The translations under genes and the position numbers were made by a program. A DNA stretch of 64,000 nucleotides from Massilia kyonggiensis (lineage in GTDB: Bacteria; Pseudomonadota; Gammaproteobacteria; Burkholderiales; Burkholderiaceae_D): NCBI RefSeq assembly GCF_024756235.1, contig NZ_JANUGY010000001.1:372001-436000 (forward strand). Reading direction: 5' to 3'. The notes beneath the pieces are model-generated. The model saw only the letters and a program-made list of their open reading frames with translations, had not been told where the DNA came from and made no database searches. How positions within the stretch are numbered: the first letter of the stretch is position 1; each line of letters starts with the position of its first letter. This document shows, piece by piece, positions 35,309 through 44,028 of this stretch.

Positions 35309-36340
35309 TTATTTGACCTTGATGGCACTCTTGACGCTGGAGACGCCGTCGACGCCCTTCGCCACTTTCACGGCCTTGTCGGCCTGTTCCTTCGAATTCA
35401 CGAAACCGCTGAGCATCACGACGCCCTTTTCCGTCTCGACGTGGATGCCGAGCGAATCGAGGTTCGGTTCCTTGACGAGGCCGGCCTTCACCTTGGTGGT
35501 GATGGCGGTGTCCGAGGCCGCGATACGGGTCTTGCCGGCGGCGTCACGGGTCTTGTCGGTCGTGGTGTCGCCCGCGCGGTCCATGGCGTTGTCGGTCTTC
35601 TGCGCAACCGTCGAACCGGCCTCCTTCGTCTTCTCGACGGCGGAATGCGCCACTTCCTTCGTCTTTTCAGCAACTGTCGCGGCCGCGGCCTTCACTTTGT
35701 CGCCCGCGGTCGCGGCAGTGTCGCGCGTCTTTGAGGCCGCATCGGCGGCATTCTCGCGCACGGCCGACGGTTTCGTTTCGACCAGGCAGCCCGTCTTCGC
35801 GTCGGCACCCATCTGCGCACACTTGTCGACGGCGGCCGCCTTGGCCGGATCGCGCGTGTCGGTGCCGGTCACGAGACCGCCGCCGGAAGCCTGACTGCCG
35901 CCGCCGCTGGCGCCGCTGCTCGTCGTGGCGGCACGGTCGGCCTTGGCGTCGGCCAGCGCCGCCGTGTGCACGGATTTCGCGTTATCCATGCAGCTGTCCT
36001 TGTCGGCGCCGCTCTTCGCGTCGCATTTGGCCTTGGCGAGATCGTACTCGGCGTCGGCGAGGTTGCTGCGCGCACGGGCGCGGCCGGCTGCCGTGTTGTT
36101 GTACCTGGACAGTGCATCGGCCTCGGTGCGGGTGCGCACCAGCCGGGCTTCGGCCATGCAGATGTCCTTGTCGTTGCCGCTCTTGGCGTCGCATTTCGCT
36201 GCCGCCGTCCGGTATTCCGACTCCGCTTTCTGCGTGAGATTACGGTAGGTCTGCGGATCGTGGTTGAGTGCCGCGGTCGGTGCCGCGGCGAAGCTCGCGC
36301 CTGCAGCCGTCGCGAGCAAGGTCGCAATCAGCGTTTTCAT
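35309..36340 (-). CDS. BON domain protein with LEA-like repeats
   Basis: A 343-residue exported protein. The signal peptide is at about 1-20 (ATAAGASFAAAP). A first region has two copies of a Cys-containing helix motif, KCDAKSGNDKDICM and KCDAKSGADKDSCM, about 43 residues apart. A Gly/Ser linker follows, then an alanine/lysine/threonine-rich amphipathic stretch like LEA or apolipoprotein helices (AEKTKEVAHSAVEKTKEAGS), and a C-terminal BON domain at about 278-343 (GIHVETEKGVVMLSGFVNSK). BON proteins such as OsmY act in the periplasm under osmotic or envelope stress. The start at 36340 has GGGAC upstream and begins the signal peptide. A strong terminator follows. Confidence 0.85.
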   Translation of the reverse strand: MKTLIATLLATAAGASFAAAPTAALNHDPQTYRNLTQKAESEYRTAAAKCDAKSGNDKDICMAEARLVRTRTEADALSRYNNTAAGRARARSNLADAEYDLAKAKCDAKSGADKDSCMDNAKSVHTAALADAKADRAATTSSGASGGGSQASGGGLVTGTDTRDPAKAAAVDKCAQMGADAKTGCLVETKPSAVRENAADAASKTRDTAATAGDKVKAAAATVAEKTKEVAHSAVEKTKEAGSTVAQKTDNAMDRAGDTTTDKTRDAAGKTRIAASDTAITTKVKAGLVKEPNLDSLGIHVETEKGVVMLSGFVNSKEQADKAVKVAKGVDGVSSVKSAIKVK

Positions 36341-36424
36341 GGTCTTGTCCCTGTGTTGTTTGTTGTGACAGCCAGATTTAACGCCCGCACGCCAGGGACC
36401 TCTGTGCGGCAACGAACGCTAGTC

Positions 36425-37114
36425 TCAATCGTCGCTCAGCAGTCCCTCGCGCCACAACGGCGCCGCGTCCTCGAACGGCTTGCCGGCAATGCCGAAGCGC
36501 GCACCGTCGCGCGCGAGGCGCACCCACGCGCGGGTGTCGTGGCCGTTGCGCGCGACCGGCTGGTCCTGCCTCAGCTTTTCCAGCCACGCGTAGATGCGGC
36601 CGTAATCGCCGGGATGGCGGTCGTGCGTCCAGGCCAGCGCCACCAGGTCGGCATAGCCCTCCTCGCGGCGGGTTTCGCGCATCGCCTTCGACGCCGCCAG
36701 CAGCGACGGATCGTCCGCCGTCTCCTCGTTCACCTCGACGAAGCCGGCTGGCAGCGCATGCCACGCGCCCTGCGCATAGCGCCAGCAATGGCCGATCTCG
36801 TGGGCCGCCATCGCTTCGATCAGTTCGCCCTGCTGGGCCGCCGGCACGCCGTCGAGCTGGCGCTCGGCATCCGGATTGCCGCGCAGCGACAGCACGAGCT
36901 TGCAGCGGCCGCCCGCGAAGCCCATCGCCATCGGCACGTCGTTCGGGCCGGCCTGCGGCTGGACGACGATATCGATGGGCAGGTTCAGGCTGCGCGAATA
37001 CGCGAGGACGGGGAGCGCGGCGCCGAGCCAGCGCTGCTCCAGCGGCGTGAGGTCGACGGCGGCGGCGGGAAGGGTTGCGCACAGGAGCGCGGCGGCGAGG
37101 ACGGCTTTGGACAT
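36425..37114 (-). CDS. Secreted putative zinc metalloprotease (HExxH)
   Basis: A 229-residue exported protein with a signal peptide at about 1-19. It carries a zincin motif HEIGH at 105-109 with downstream acidic residues REEGYAD (150-156), where a third zinc ligand is usually found. The rest does not match a family I can name. A short periplasmic protease or a protease-like binding protein is the best guess. It is a single gene between the BON-domain gene and the AraC regulator gene, on the same strand as both, with 84 and 106 bases of spacing. Confidence 0.65.
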   Translation of the reverse strand: MSKAVLAAALLCATLPAAAVDLTPLEQRWLGAALPVLAYSRSLNLPIDIVVQPQAGPNDVPMAMGFAGGRCKLVLSLRGNPDAERQLDGVPAAQQGELIEAMAAHEIGHCWRYAQGAWHALPAGFVEVNEETADDPSLLAASKAMRETRREEGYADLVALAWTHDRHPGDYGRIYAWLEKLRQDQPVARNGHDTRAWVRLARDGARFGIAGKPFEDAAPLWREGLLSDD

Positions 37115-37220
37115 GGAGGGCTTCCCGTTGGATATTTAAAATGCCTAACGGCAATTTTAAATCCGGTTAAAGCCCCTGTTTCGGCAATATTTTTGCGGCT
37201 GTCCAAAAGCGTAATCTTGC

Positions 37221-38201
37221 CTATCCGGCCACGCGCGCCTCGCTGGGCGGATGGCCGATGACGCGTTTGAAGGCGCGGCTGAACGACGCTTCGGAATCGT
37301 AGCCGAGCCGGTTGGCGACGGTCGCCACGCGCATGCCGTCGCGCGCGATCCAGTGCCGCGCCTGGAACATCTTGACCTTGGCGACGTACTTCGCGGGCGT
37401 CTCGCCGACGGCACTGGAAAACTTGTCGATGAAGCTCGACCGCGACGCGCCCATCACGTCGGCCAGCTCGCCCACCGACCAGTCGCGCTCCGGCTGGCGG
37501 TGGATCGCCGCCAGCACGCGGCCGATCTGCGGACAGCGCACGGCCGCGATCCACCCGCTCGCACCGCTGCACGCGCATTCGACCCACGCACGGATGATGC
37601 TCGCGGCCAGCACGTCGGCCAGGCGCGCCAGGATGCCGCACGCGCCGATGCGGTCGAGCGCCACTTCGCGCTCCATCGCCTCCAGCATCGCGTGCACGGC
37701 CGGGTCGCGCTGGCCCAGGTCGGCGGCGCGCATCGCCTCCGGCATCATCGCCAGCAGCGGATGCAGCGGATCGAGATTGAAGCGCATCGCGCCGCAGAAC
37801 AGGACCTGCTCCGCCGCCGCATCCTGCGGGCCCGCACCGTTCACGAGGTACAGGTTTTCCGACACGGCCTTGCGCGCCAGCGAGTCGATCTCCACCGCCG
37901 GCAGGTCCGGGCTGCTGGCCATCACGTGCGCCGTGCCGTGCGGCAGCAGGACCGCGTCGCCGGGATTCAGCTGCAGCCAGCCCTGCGTCGCCGTGTGCAT
38001 CCAGCAGCTGCCCTGCGCGACGAAGTGAAAGCTCGCCTCGCGCTTGGCCGGGAATGCGACGGCCCACGGTTCGCGCATCACGCAGCGACCGTATTCGACG
38101 CCGTCGAGGCGCAGGCCGAGGAGGATTTCGGTCAGGGCGTCTTGCCCAGTCTTGGGATCCCTGTTTGGACGAATGGTCATGAGATGCGGATTGAATGACA
38201 T
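37221..38201 (-). CDS. AraC family regulator with cupin-type sensor domain
   Basis: A 326-residue regulator. The N-terminal cupin domain (about 20-190, REASFHFVAQGSCWMH, LQLNPGDAVLLPHGTAHVM) is of the AraC-binding-like cupin_6 group; the C-terminal double helix-turn-helix is at about 225-325 (SVGELADVMGASRSSFIDKF, then ATVANRLGYDSEASFSRAFKR). It is divergent from an MFS gene 57 bases away, the usual layout for a regulator and its exporter. No strong ribosome-binding site is seen; an internal ATG at 38180 is an alternative start. Confidence 0.9.
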   Translation of the reverse strand: MSFNPHLMTIRPNRDPKTGQDALTEILLGLRLDGVEYGRCVMREPWAVAFPAKREASFHFVAQGSCWMHTATQGWLQLNPGDAVLLPHGTAHVMASSPDLPAVEIDSLARKAVSENLYLVNGAGPQDAAAEQVLFCGAMRFNLDPLHPLLAMMPEAMRAADLGQRDPAVHAMLEAMEREVALDRIGACGILARLADVLAASIIRAWVECACSGASGWIAAVRCPQIGRVLAAIHRQPERDWSVGELADVMGASRSSFIDKFSSAVGETPAKYVAKVKMFQARHWIARDGMRVATVANRLGYDSEASFSRAFKRVIGHPPSEARVAG

Positions 38202-38258
38202 GGAAAGTCCAGAATCTTAGCCCTACACTGCCATTTCCACAATATCCTGAGGTATCCG

Positions 38259-39464
38259 ATGAATGAATCCACCTGCATCGACGTTGCGCCGCCGCGCGTC
38301 GCGGCCCAGGCGCAAGACGCGAACTGGGGCGGCATCGCCAGCCTGACGCTGGGCGTGTTCGGCCTCGTGACGGCCGAGTTCCTGCCGGCCAGCCTGCTCA
38401 CGGCGATGGCCGCCGACCTCGGCGTGTCCGACGGCGCCGCCGGCCAGGCCGTTACCGCCACGGCGGCAGTCGGCGCCGCGGCCGCGCTGGCCATCCCCAT
38501 CCTCACGCGGAAGCTCGACCGCAAGCGGGTGATCCTCGCGCTGACGTCGCTGCTCGTGCTGTCCAACGTGCTGGCCGCGACGGCCGGCAGCCTGCCGGTG
38601 CTGATCGCGGCGCGGGCGCTGCTGGGCATCGGGCTCGGCGGCTTCTGGTCGATGGCCGCCGCGCTCGCGATGCGGCTCGTGCCGGAGCACCTGTTTGCGC
38701 GGGCGATGTCCCTCATCCTCACCGGTGTGTCCGTCGCCACCGTGTGCGCGGCGCCGGTCGGTGCGTACATGGGCGACCTGTGGGGCTGGCGCAGCGCCTT
38801 CGTGGCGGCCGGCGTCGTCAGCGTCGTCACCCTGGCCGCGCAATGCGTCACCATCCCCGCGCTGCCGCCGAAGGACAACCCGAACGTCAAAGTTCTGTTC
38901 GAACTGCTGGGCCGGACCAATGTGCGCGTCGCGCTGCTCGCCGTGCTGCTCGTGATTTCCGGGCACTTCGCCGGCTTCACCTACATCCGCCCGTTCATGG
39001 AACAGGTCACGCACCTGTCGGTCGGCACGATCTCCGCCGCCCTGCTGGCGTACGGCATCGCGGGCTTCTTCGGCAATATCGCCGGCGGCTTCCTGGCCGA
39101 GCGCAGCGAGCGCCTCGCCATCGTGGCCGGTGCCGCGCTGATCGCGGTGCTGGCCGCCACGCTGTGGGCCGCCGGAACGTCGGTCGCCGTGACCGTCGCG
39201 GCGATCGCGGCGTGGGGCTTCGCGTTCGGCGCGTTCCCGATCGGCTTCCAGACGTGGATCGTGCGCGCCGCGCCGGACCAGGCCGAGGGCGCGGGCGGTC
39301 TGCTCGTGGCCGCGTTCCAGATCGCCATCGCCAGCGGCGCCGTCGGCGGCGGCATCCTCGTCGACCGTATCGGCGCACCGGGCGGCCCCATCTTCGCCGC
39401 CGTCGCGCTCACGCTGGGCGCCCTGCTCGTCCTGCGCTACGGGCCACGCCCGACATCCATCTGA
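38259..39464 (+). CDS. MFS transporter (NepI/DHA1-like exporter)
   Basis: A 401-residue membrane protein with about twelve hydrophobic segments: IASLTLGVFGLVTAEFLPASLLTAMAADLG at the first helix, LIAARALLGIGLGGFWSMAAALAMRLVP at the fourth and SAFVAAGVVSVVTLAAQ at the sixth. The pattern is that of DHA1 exporters related to NepI. It is divergent from the AraC regulator, and an oxidoreductase gene follows 10 bases after its stop, so MFS and oxidoreductase form an operon that the AraC protein probably controls. The substrate is unknown. Confidence 0.88.
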   Translation: MNESTCIDVAPPRVAAQAQDANWGGIASLTLGVFGLVTAEFLPASLLTAMAADLGVSDGAAGQAVTATAAVGAAAALAIPILTRKLDRKRVILALTSLLVLSNVLAATAGSLPVLIAARALLGIGLGGFWSMAAALAMRLVPEHLFARAMSLILTGVSVATVCAAPVGAYMGDLWGWRSAFVAAGVVSVVTLAAQCVTIPALPPKDNPNVKVLFELLGRTNVRVALLAVLLVISGHFAGFTYIRPFMEQVTHLSVGTISAALLAYGIAGFFGNIAGGFLAERSERLAIVAGAALIAVLAATLWAAGTSVAVTVAAIAAWGFAFGAFPIGFQTWIVRAAPDQAEGAGGLLVAAFQIAIASGAVGGGILVDRIGAPGGPIFAAVALTLGALLVLRYGPRPTSI

Positions 39465-39474
39465 GGAGATAAGC

Positions 39475-40482
39475 ATGACAAATCGCCGTATCGTCCTTGC
39501 CGCCCATCCGCAAGGCATCCCGACCCCGACGGATTTCCGTCTCGAAGAAACCCCGGTCCCGGTACCGCAGGACGGCCACGTGCTGCTGCGCACCGAATGG
39601 CTGTCGCTCGACCCGTACATGCGCAACCTGATGGAGAAGGTCGGTCCCGGCTATGCGGACCCCGTGCCGCTGGGCGCGACGATGGTCGGCGGCACGGTCA
39701 GCCGCGTCGTCGAATCGCGCCATCCGGACTACAAGGCGGGCGACCTCGTCGTCGGCGCCGCGGGCTGGCAAGACTTTGCGCTGTCCGACGGCAGCGGCCT
39801 GATGTCCGTCGGCGACCTGGCGCGGCCGTCGCTGGCGCTGGGCACGCTCGGCATGCCGGGATTCACGGCCTACGTCGGCCTGCTAGACATCGGCATGCCG
39901 AAGCCCGGCGAGACGGTCGTCGTCGCGGCGGCCACCGGCGCCGTCGGCTCGGTCGTGGGCCAGATCGCAAAGATCAAGGGTGCGCGCGTCGTCGGCATCG
40001 CCGGCGGTCCCGACAAATGCCGCCATGCGGTGGAAGAACTGGGCTTCGATGCATGCGTGGACCATCGCGATCCGCGCTTCGCCGAGCTGCTCGCGGCCGC
40101 GTGCCCGGACGGCATCGACGTGTATTTCGAGAACGTGGGCGGCGCCGTGTTCGATGCCGTGCAGCCGCTGTTGAACGTGAACGCGCGCGTGCCCGTGTGC
40201 GGCTTCATCTCCCACTACAACGGCGGCGTTGCCGAGGGCCCGGACCGGCTCGCGGCGTGGATGGCGACCCTGCTGTCGAAGCGCATCCGCATGCAGGGGT
40301 TCATCATCCTGGACCACTACGCGACGCGCTTCGATGCCTTCCGCGACGACATGGCCGGCTGGCTGGCGGCCGGGAAGATCAAGGCGAAGGAAGACGTCGT
40401 CGACGGCCTGGAGAACGCCCCCGCCGCGTTCATCGGCCTGCTGCAGGGGCGGAACTTCGGCAAGCTTGTGGTACGCCTTTGA
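39475..40482 (+). CDS. NADP-dependent oxidoreductase, MDR family (CurA-like)
   Basis: A 335-residue zinc-independent medium-chain dehydrogenase/reductase. Its N-terminal quinone-reductase fold contains LSLDPYMRNLM, typical of the leukotriene B4 dehydrogenase/CurA group. The nucleotide-binding loop is AATGAVGSVVGQIAKIKGARVVGIAGG, and FENVGG follows. Such enzymes reduce the double bond of alpha,beta-unsaturated ketones or aldehydes with NADPH. GAGGAG precedes the ATG. It is co-transcribed with the MFS gene and its stop abuts the stop of the convergent chemoreceptor gene with no spacer. Confidence 0.92.
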   Translation: MTNRRIVLAAHPQGIPTPTDFRLEETPVPVPQDGHVLLRTEWLSLDPYMRNLMEKVGPGYADPVPLGATMVGGTVSRVVESRHPDYKAGDLVVGAAGWQDFALSDGSGLMSVGDLARPSLALGTLGMPGFTAYVGLLDIGMPKPGETVVVAAATGAVGSVVGQIAKIKGARVVGIAGGPDKCRHAVEELGFDACVDHRDPRFAELLAAACPDGIDVYFENVGGAVFDAVQPLLNVNARVPVCGFISHYNGGVAEGPDRLAAWMATLLSKRIRMQGFIILDHYATRFDAFRDDMAGWLAAGKIKAKEDVVDGLENAPAAFIGLLQGRNFGKLVVRL

Positions 40483-42123
40483 TCACGCGGCGGCGATGCG
40501 CCCCTGGCGCGCCACCGGCACGACGGCGAGGCTTGCGGACGGCCGCGCCGCCTGCGCATCCAGTTTGAAAATGCTGACGAGGCGCGCGAGGTTTGCCGCC
40601 TCGTCCTGCAGCGCGGACGCCGCCGCGCCGGCCTGCTCGACGAGCGCCGCGTTCTGCTGCGTCGCTTCGTCCATCTGGCCGATGGCGCGGTTGACCTGTT
40701 CGATGCCGGCGCTCTGCTCCTGGCTCGCATGGCTGATCTCGGCCATGATGTCCGTCACGCGCTTGACGCTCGTGACGATCTCTTCCATCGTACTGCCCGC
40801 CTCGTCGACGAGCTTGGCGCCATCGTCGACCTTGGCGACGGAATCGCTGATCAGCGTCTTGATTTCCTTCGCCGCCGCAGCGGAACGCTGGGCCAGGCTG
40901 CGCACCTCGCCCGCGACCACGGCGAAGCCCCGGCCCTGCTCGCCCGCACGCGCGGCTTCGACGGCCGCGTTCAGCGCAAGGATATTCGTCTGGAACGCGA
41001 TGCCGTCGATGACGCTGATGATCTCGGCGATCTGCTTCGACGAGTCGTTGATCGACGCCATCGTCTGCACGACCTGCGCCACGACGGCGCCGCCGCGCTG
41101 GGCCACGCTCGACGCCGACTCCGCGAGGGTGTTCGCCTGGCGCGCATTGTCCGCGTTCTGGCGCACGGTGCCCGTCAGTTCTTCCATCGACGACGCCGTC
41201 TCTTCCAGGGTGCCGGCCTGGCGCTCGCTGCGTTCGGACAGGTCCTGGTTGCCGGCCGCGATTTCCGTCGACGCATTCGCGATCGTGAGCGTGCCCGCGC
41301 GCACCTGGCTGACGATGTTCACGAGGCTGTCGCGCATGCCTTTCATCGCGTACAGCAGGCTGGATCGGTCGTCCGCGCGCGTCTCGATGGGCACGGACAA
41401 ATCGCCGGCCGCGATGGCGCCCGCAATCCCGACGGCGTAGTCCGGCTGGCCGCCCAGCTGGCGCAGCAGGCCGTGGCTGATGAACCAGGCCGCGGCCGCG
41501 CCGGCCGCGGCGGCGACGGCGAGGATCGCGAGCATCCAGGCAAAGAAACTGTGCGACAGTGCGCGCGCCTGCGCGGCCGCGTCGTTGTTCAGCTTTTCTT
41601 CCAGGTCGATGAGGCGGTTGACGCTGGCGAGCCACTCGACGAACGCGGGGCCGGCCCGCTGGTCCAGCAGCGCCGTCGCTTCAGCCGTGTTATCGGCCTG
41701 GCGCAGTGCGACGAGTTTCGCGATCAGGGGCTGCGTGCGGGCTTCGACGTCCTTGATGGCGGCCAGCGCCTGCTTTTCTTCCGGCAGGATGTCGCTGCGC
41801 GCCGCGAACAGCTGGTCGAGCGGCGCGGCCGAGCGCTGATAGTCGTCGTCCAGTTTCTTGATCAGGTCGGCGTGGCGCTGCGCCGTCGCGGTCGTGGCGG
41901 CCAGGACGACGTCGCGGATGGCGATCGAGCGGTCGTGCACGCTGCCGCGGAAGTTGATCGCATAGCGTTGCTTGACGCTGTTGACGTCGTTGATGTGGAT
42001 GAGGATGTCGTCGATCTGGCCGACGCGGTGGATGGCGAGGCCGGCCAGTACCGCCATGAGGGCGAGGACGCTGCCGAAACCGAAAGCCAGTCGTTTGCCG
42101 ATCGTGAGTCCAGTAGTTGTCAT
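40483..42123 (-). CDS. Methyl-accepting chemotaxis protein
   Basis: A 546-residue chemoreceptor. It has a transmembrane helix at about 11-32, a four-helix-bundle periplasmic sensor (about 34-188), a second helix at about 190-213, a HAMP segment, and a long cytoplasmic coiled coil with the conserved hairpin tip ISVIDGIAFQTNILALNAAV...ARAGEQGRGFAVVAGEVRSLAQRSA. Glutamate/glutamine methylation pairs are present. No C-terminal CheR-binding pentapeptide is seen. ATG 42123 starts the first helix correctly; the frame is open 23 codons further but those residues are not conserved-looking. It has no che genes nearby, so it works with a chemotaxis system elsewhere. Confidence 0.92.
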   Translation of the reverse strand: MTTTGLTIGKRLAFGFGSVLALMAVLAGLAIHRVGQIDDILIHINDVNSVKQRYAINFRGSVHDRSIAIRDVVLAATTATAQRHADLIKKLDDDYQRSAAPLDQLFAARSDILPEEKQALAAIKDVEARTQPLIAKLVALRQADNTAEATALLDQRAGPAFVEWLASVNRLIDLEEKLNNDAAAQARALSHSFFAWMLAILAVAAAAGAAAAWFISHGLLRQLGGQPDYAVGIAGAIAAGDLSVPIETRADDRSSLLYAMKGMRDSLVNIVSQVRAGTLTIANASTEIAAGNQDLSERSERQAGTLEETASSMEELTGTVRQNADNARQANTLAESASSVAQRGGAVVAQVVQTMASINDSSKQIAEIISVIDGIAFQTNILALNAAVEAARAGEQGRGFAVVAGEVRSLAQRSAAAAKEIKTLISDSVAKVDDGAKLVDEAGSTMEEIVTSVKRVTDIMAEISHASQEQSAGIEQVNRAIGQMDEATQQNAALVEQAGAAASALQDEAANLARLVSIFKLDAQAARPSASLAVVPVARQGRIAAA

Positions 42124-42153
42124 TGTGTGCTCGCGTGATGGGATCGGGAATAG

Positions 42154-42183
42154 ATATTTCCAATAGGAAACTATTGGAAATAT
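42154..42183. promoter_or_regulatory. Perfect 13-base inverted repeat upstream of the chemoreceptor
   Basis: ATATTTCCAATAG and CTATTGGAAATAT are separated by GAAA, 31-60 bases before the chemoreceptor ATG. It is far more AT-rich than its surroundings. It could be an operator or a hairpin in the 5' leader of the mRNA. Confidence 0.6.
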
Positions 42184-42210
42184 AGCACACAACTACCGAA
42201 TTTGATGCTG

Positions 42211-42235
42211 AGGCAGGTCTAAGACCTGCCTTTTT
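42211..42235 (+). terminator. Hairpin with T-run between peptidase and chemoreceptor genes
   Basis: AGGCAGGTCT and AGACCTGCCT form a strong stem around one A, followed on the plus strand by TTTTT. Both flanking genes are on the minus strand, where the hairpin has an A-run before it and no T-run after it, so it would stop plus-strand (antisense) transcripts best. It may still reduce read-through from the peptidase gene. Confidence 0.5.
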
Positions 42236-42255
42236 ACAGGGCTTTACTGCCGAAA

Positions 42256-43965
42256 TCAGTGGCCCGGCACCAGCTTCGCCGCCGTCACGAACGCCGGCCG
42301 GATATCGTTCGGCACGGCCTTCATCTTGTCCAGCGCCTTCTGCACGTCCGGACGGATGACGACGTAGCGCTTCATGAGATCCTGCGCGCGGGCGTAGTCG
42401 CCCGTCGCTTCGATGGTCAGGAACTCGCGGTCGAGGTCCGCCACGGCACCCTTGATCTTCGCAAAGTCGACGGAGAACGTGCCGTCGCCGTGCGACACGA
42501 AACCGCCCTTGTCGAGCAGGTAGTTCATCTGGATGGCCATGCCGCGCGCGTGAGAATCCGTCAGGCCGAAGTGCAGGGTGCGGAACGCGGATGCCAGGTA
42601 CGTGTTGTACAGCTTGCGCTCGGCAGCAAGGCCCTGCCCCAGCGAACCCTTCAGCTGGCCCTTCTCCATCATGTAAGTGAGCGCCCACAGGCCCGTGACG
42701 TCGGCCTTCGCTTCCTCGATGGTCGAGTAGGCATCCTTCAGGTCCTGGCGCGGCGTGGACGGCTTGCCGTCCTGCGTCGTCGCATGCGGGCCCAGGCCGT
42801 GCATGATCTCGTGCGCGAGGATGTGCGTGAAGAACGAATCGAAATCGAGGTCCTTCTGGTCGGCCGGGCGCAGCACGAGCTTCGAGATCGGGGTGAGGGT
42901 CGCCTCGAACTTGGCTTCCTGGACGTTTTTCAGCATCACGCGCTTCGAGCCGCGCTGGCTGATGATGCGCTCGTCGTTCGGCAGGTTGTAGGCGGCCGTC
43001 TGCACGCCCATGTTGCCGTCGCCGGCGCCGTAGACCTGGTTCACGACGACCATCGGCGCGATCGCCCCGACCTTCGGATTGCGGTACTTCGGATCGAGCG
43101 GCAGGTTGTTTTCCAGCTCCTGCATGTGCTTGCCGAAGAAGTTCAGCTTTTCCGTTTCCTTCTGGTCGCGCACGTTCACGTACGCCTCGAACGCGGCCTT
43201 GTAGCCGAACAGCTCGTCGTTGTACGTCTCGTACGGGCCGATGGTGACGTCGACCGGGGAATCCAGGTCCATCCACGCGAAGTCGGAGGCGAGGTAGTCG
43301 TTCGACAGAAAGGCGTCGGCGCGCAGGTTCAGGAATTTTTTCAGCGACGCGTTGTCGGTGGCGTTCGCGGCCTCCTTCAGCAGTTTCGACAGCTTCTGCA
43401 GCTCGGCGCGGTACTCGTCCGAATATTTTACGATCGTGAATTTACCCGCCTTGTCCTTGCGGATCACGGTGAAGAACCACTGCGCCTGTTCCTTGTCGGC
43501 GGCCGGCAGGCCGTTCATCCACGATTCCAGCGCCTGCTTGCTCGCCCCTTCCGGATAAAAGTTGGCGCCGGCCGGCTTCTCGGCCGGGATCCTGATGCCG
43601 GCATACTCCGCGGGCATGAAGGATTCGTTGCCGTCGATGATCGACCACGGTCCCTTGTTCAGCCAGAAGTAGTCGCGGCGGGCCTTGCCCAGCGGCGTCG
43701 TGTCCTTCTGCAGCGCGGCCCACAGCGCCTCGTTGCCGGACCAGCGCTGGCGCAGCTGCAGGGTGTCGACGATTTTCGCCGCTTCGATCAGTTTGGCGAT
43801 GGCGACGCGGTCGCCGGCGGACAGTTTGGCCGTGTCGGCCGTCAGGTCGACGGGGGCGAAGCGTTTGGCCATCGTCTGCAGTTGCGGGGCGGTGGCGGGG
43901 GCGGCGTGGACGGTGGCGCACAGGGTCGCTGCGGCCAGGGCCAGGGGGGCGAGGAGGTGCTTCAT
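42256..43965 (-). CDS. M49-like zinc peptidase (dipeptidyl-peptidase III family), exported
   Basis: A 569-residue exported protein with a signal peptide at about 1-24. Its body resembles the bacterial dipeptidyl-peptidase III relatives: FWLNKGPWSIIDG, SPVDVTIGPYETYNDELFG, then the zinc motif HEIMHGLGPH (His385, Glu386, His389) and EEAKAD (Glu417/Glu418) as the third ligand. Unlike classical DPP III, which has HExxGH, this is a plain HExxH, as in many bacterial members. It probably trims oligopeptides in the periplasm. ATG 43965 begins the signal peptide; GGGAC lies before it. It is a single-gene unit. Confidence 0.85.
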   Translation of the reverse strand: MKHLLAPLALAAATLCATVHAAPATAPQLQTMAKRFAPVDLTADTAKLSAGDRVAIAKLIEAAKIVDTLQLRQRWSGNEALWAALQKDTTPLGKARRDYFWLNKGPWSIIDGNESFMPAEYAGIRIPAEKPAGANFYPEGASKQALESWMNGLPAADKEQAQWFFTVIRKDKAGKFTIVKYSDEYRAELQKLSKLLKEAANATDNASLKKFLNLRADAFLSNDYLASDFAWMDLDSPVDVTIGPYETYNDELFGYKAAFEAYVNVRDQKETEKLNFFGKHMQELENNLPLDPKYRNPKVGAIAPMVVVNQVYGAGDGNMGVQTAAYNLPNDERIISQRGSKRVMLKNVQEAKFEATLTPISKLVLRPADQKDLDFDSFFTHILAHEIMHGLGPHATTQDGKPSTPRQDLKDAYSTIEEAKADVTGLWALTYMMEKGQLKGSLGQGLAAERKLYNTYLASAFRTLHFGLTDSHARGMAIQMNYLLDKGGFVSHGDGTFSVDFAKIKGAVADLDREFLTIEATGDYARAQDLMKRYVVIRPDVQKALDKMKAVPNDIRPAFVTAAKLVPGH

Positions 43966-44028
43966 CGGGGTCCCTTGTGAGGTTGACAATCCTCGGATTG
44001 TAATCCTCTTCGGGGCCCCGTTGAACAA

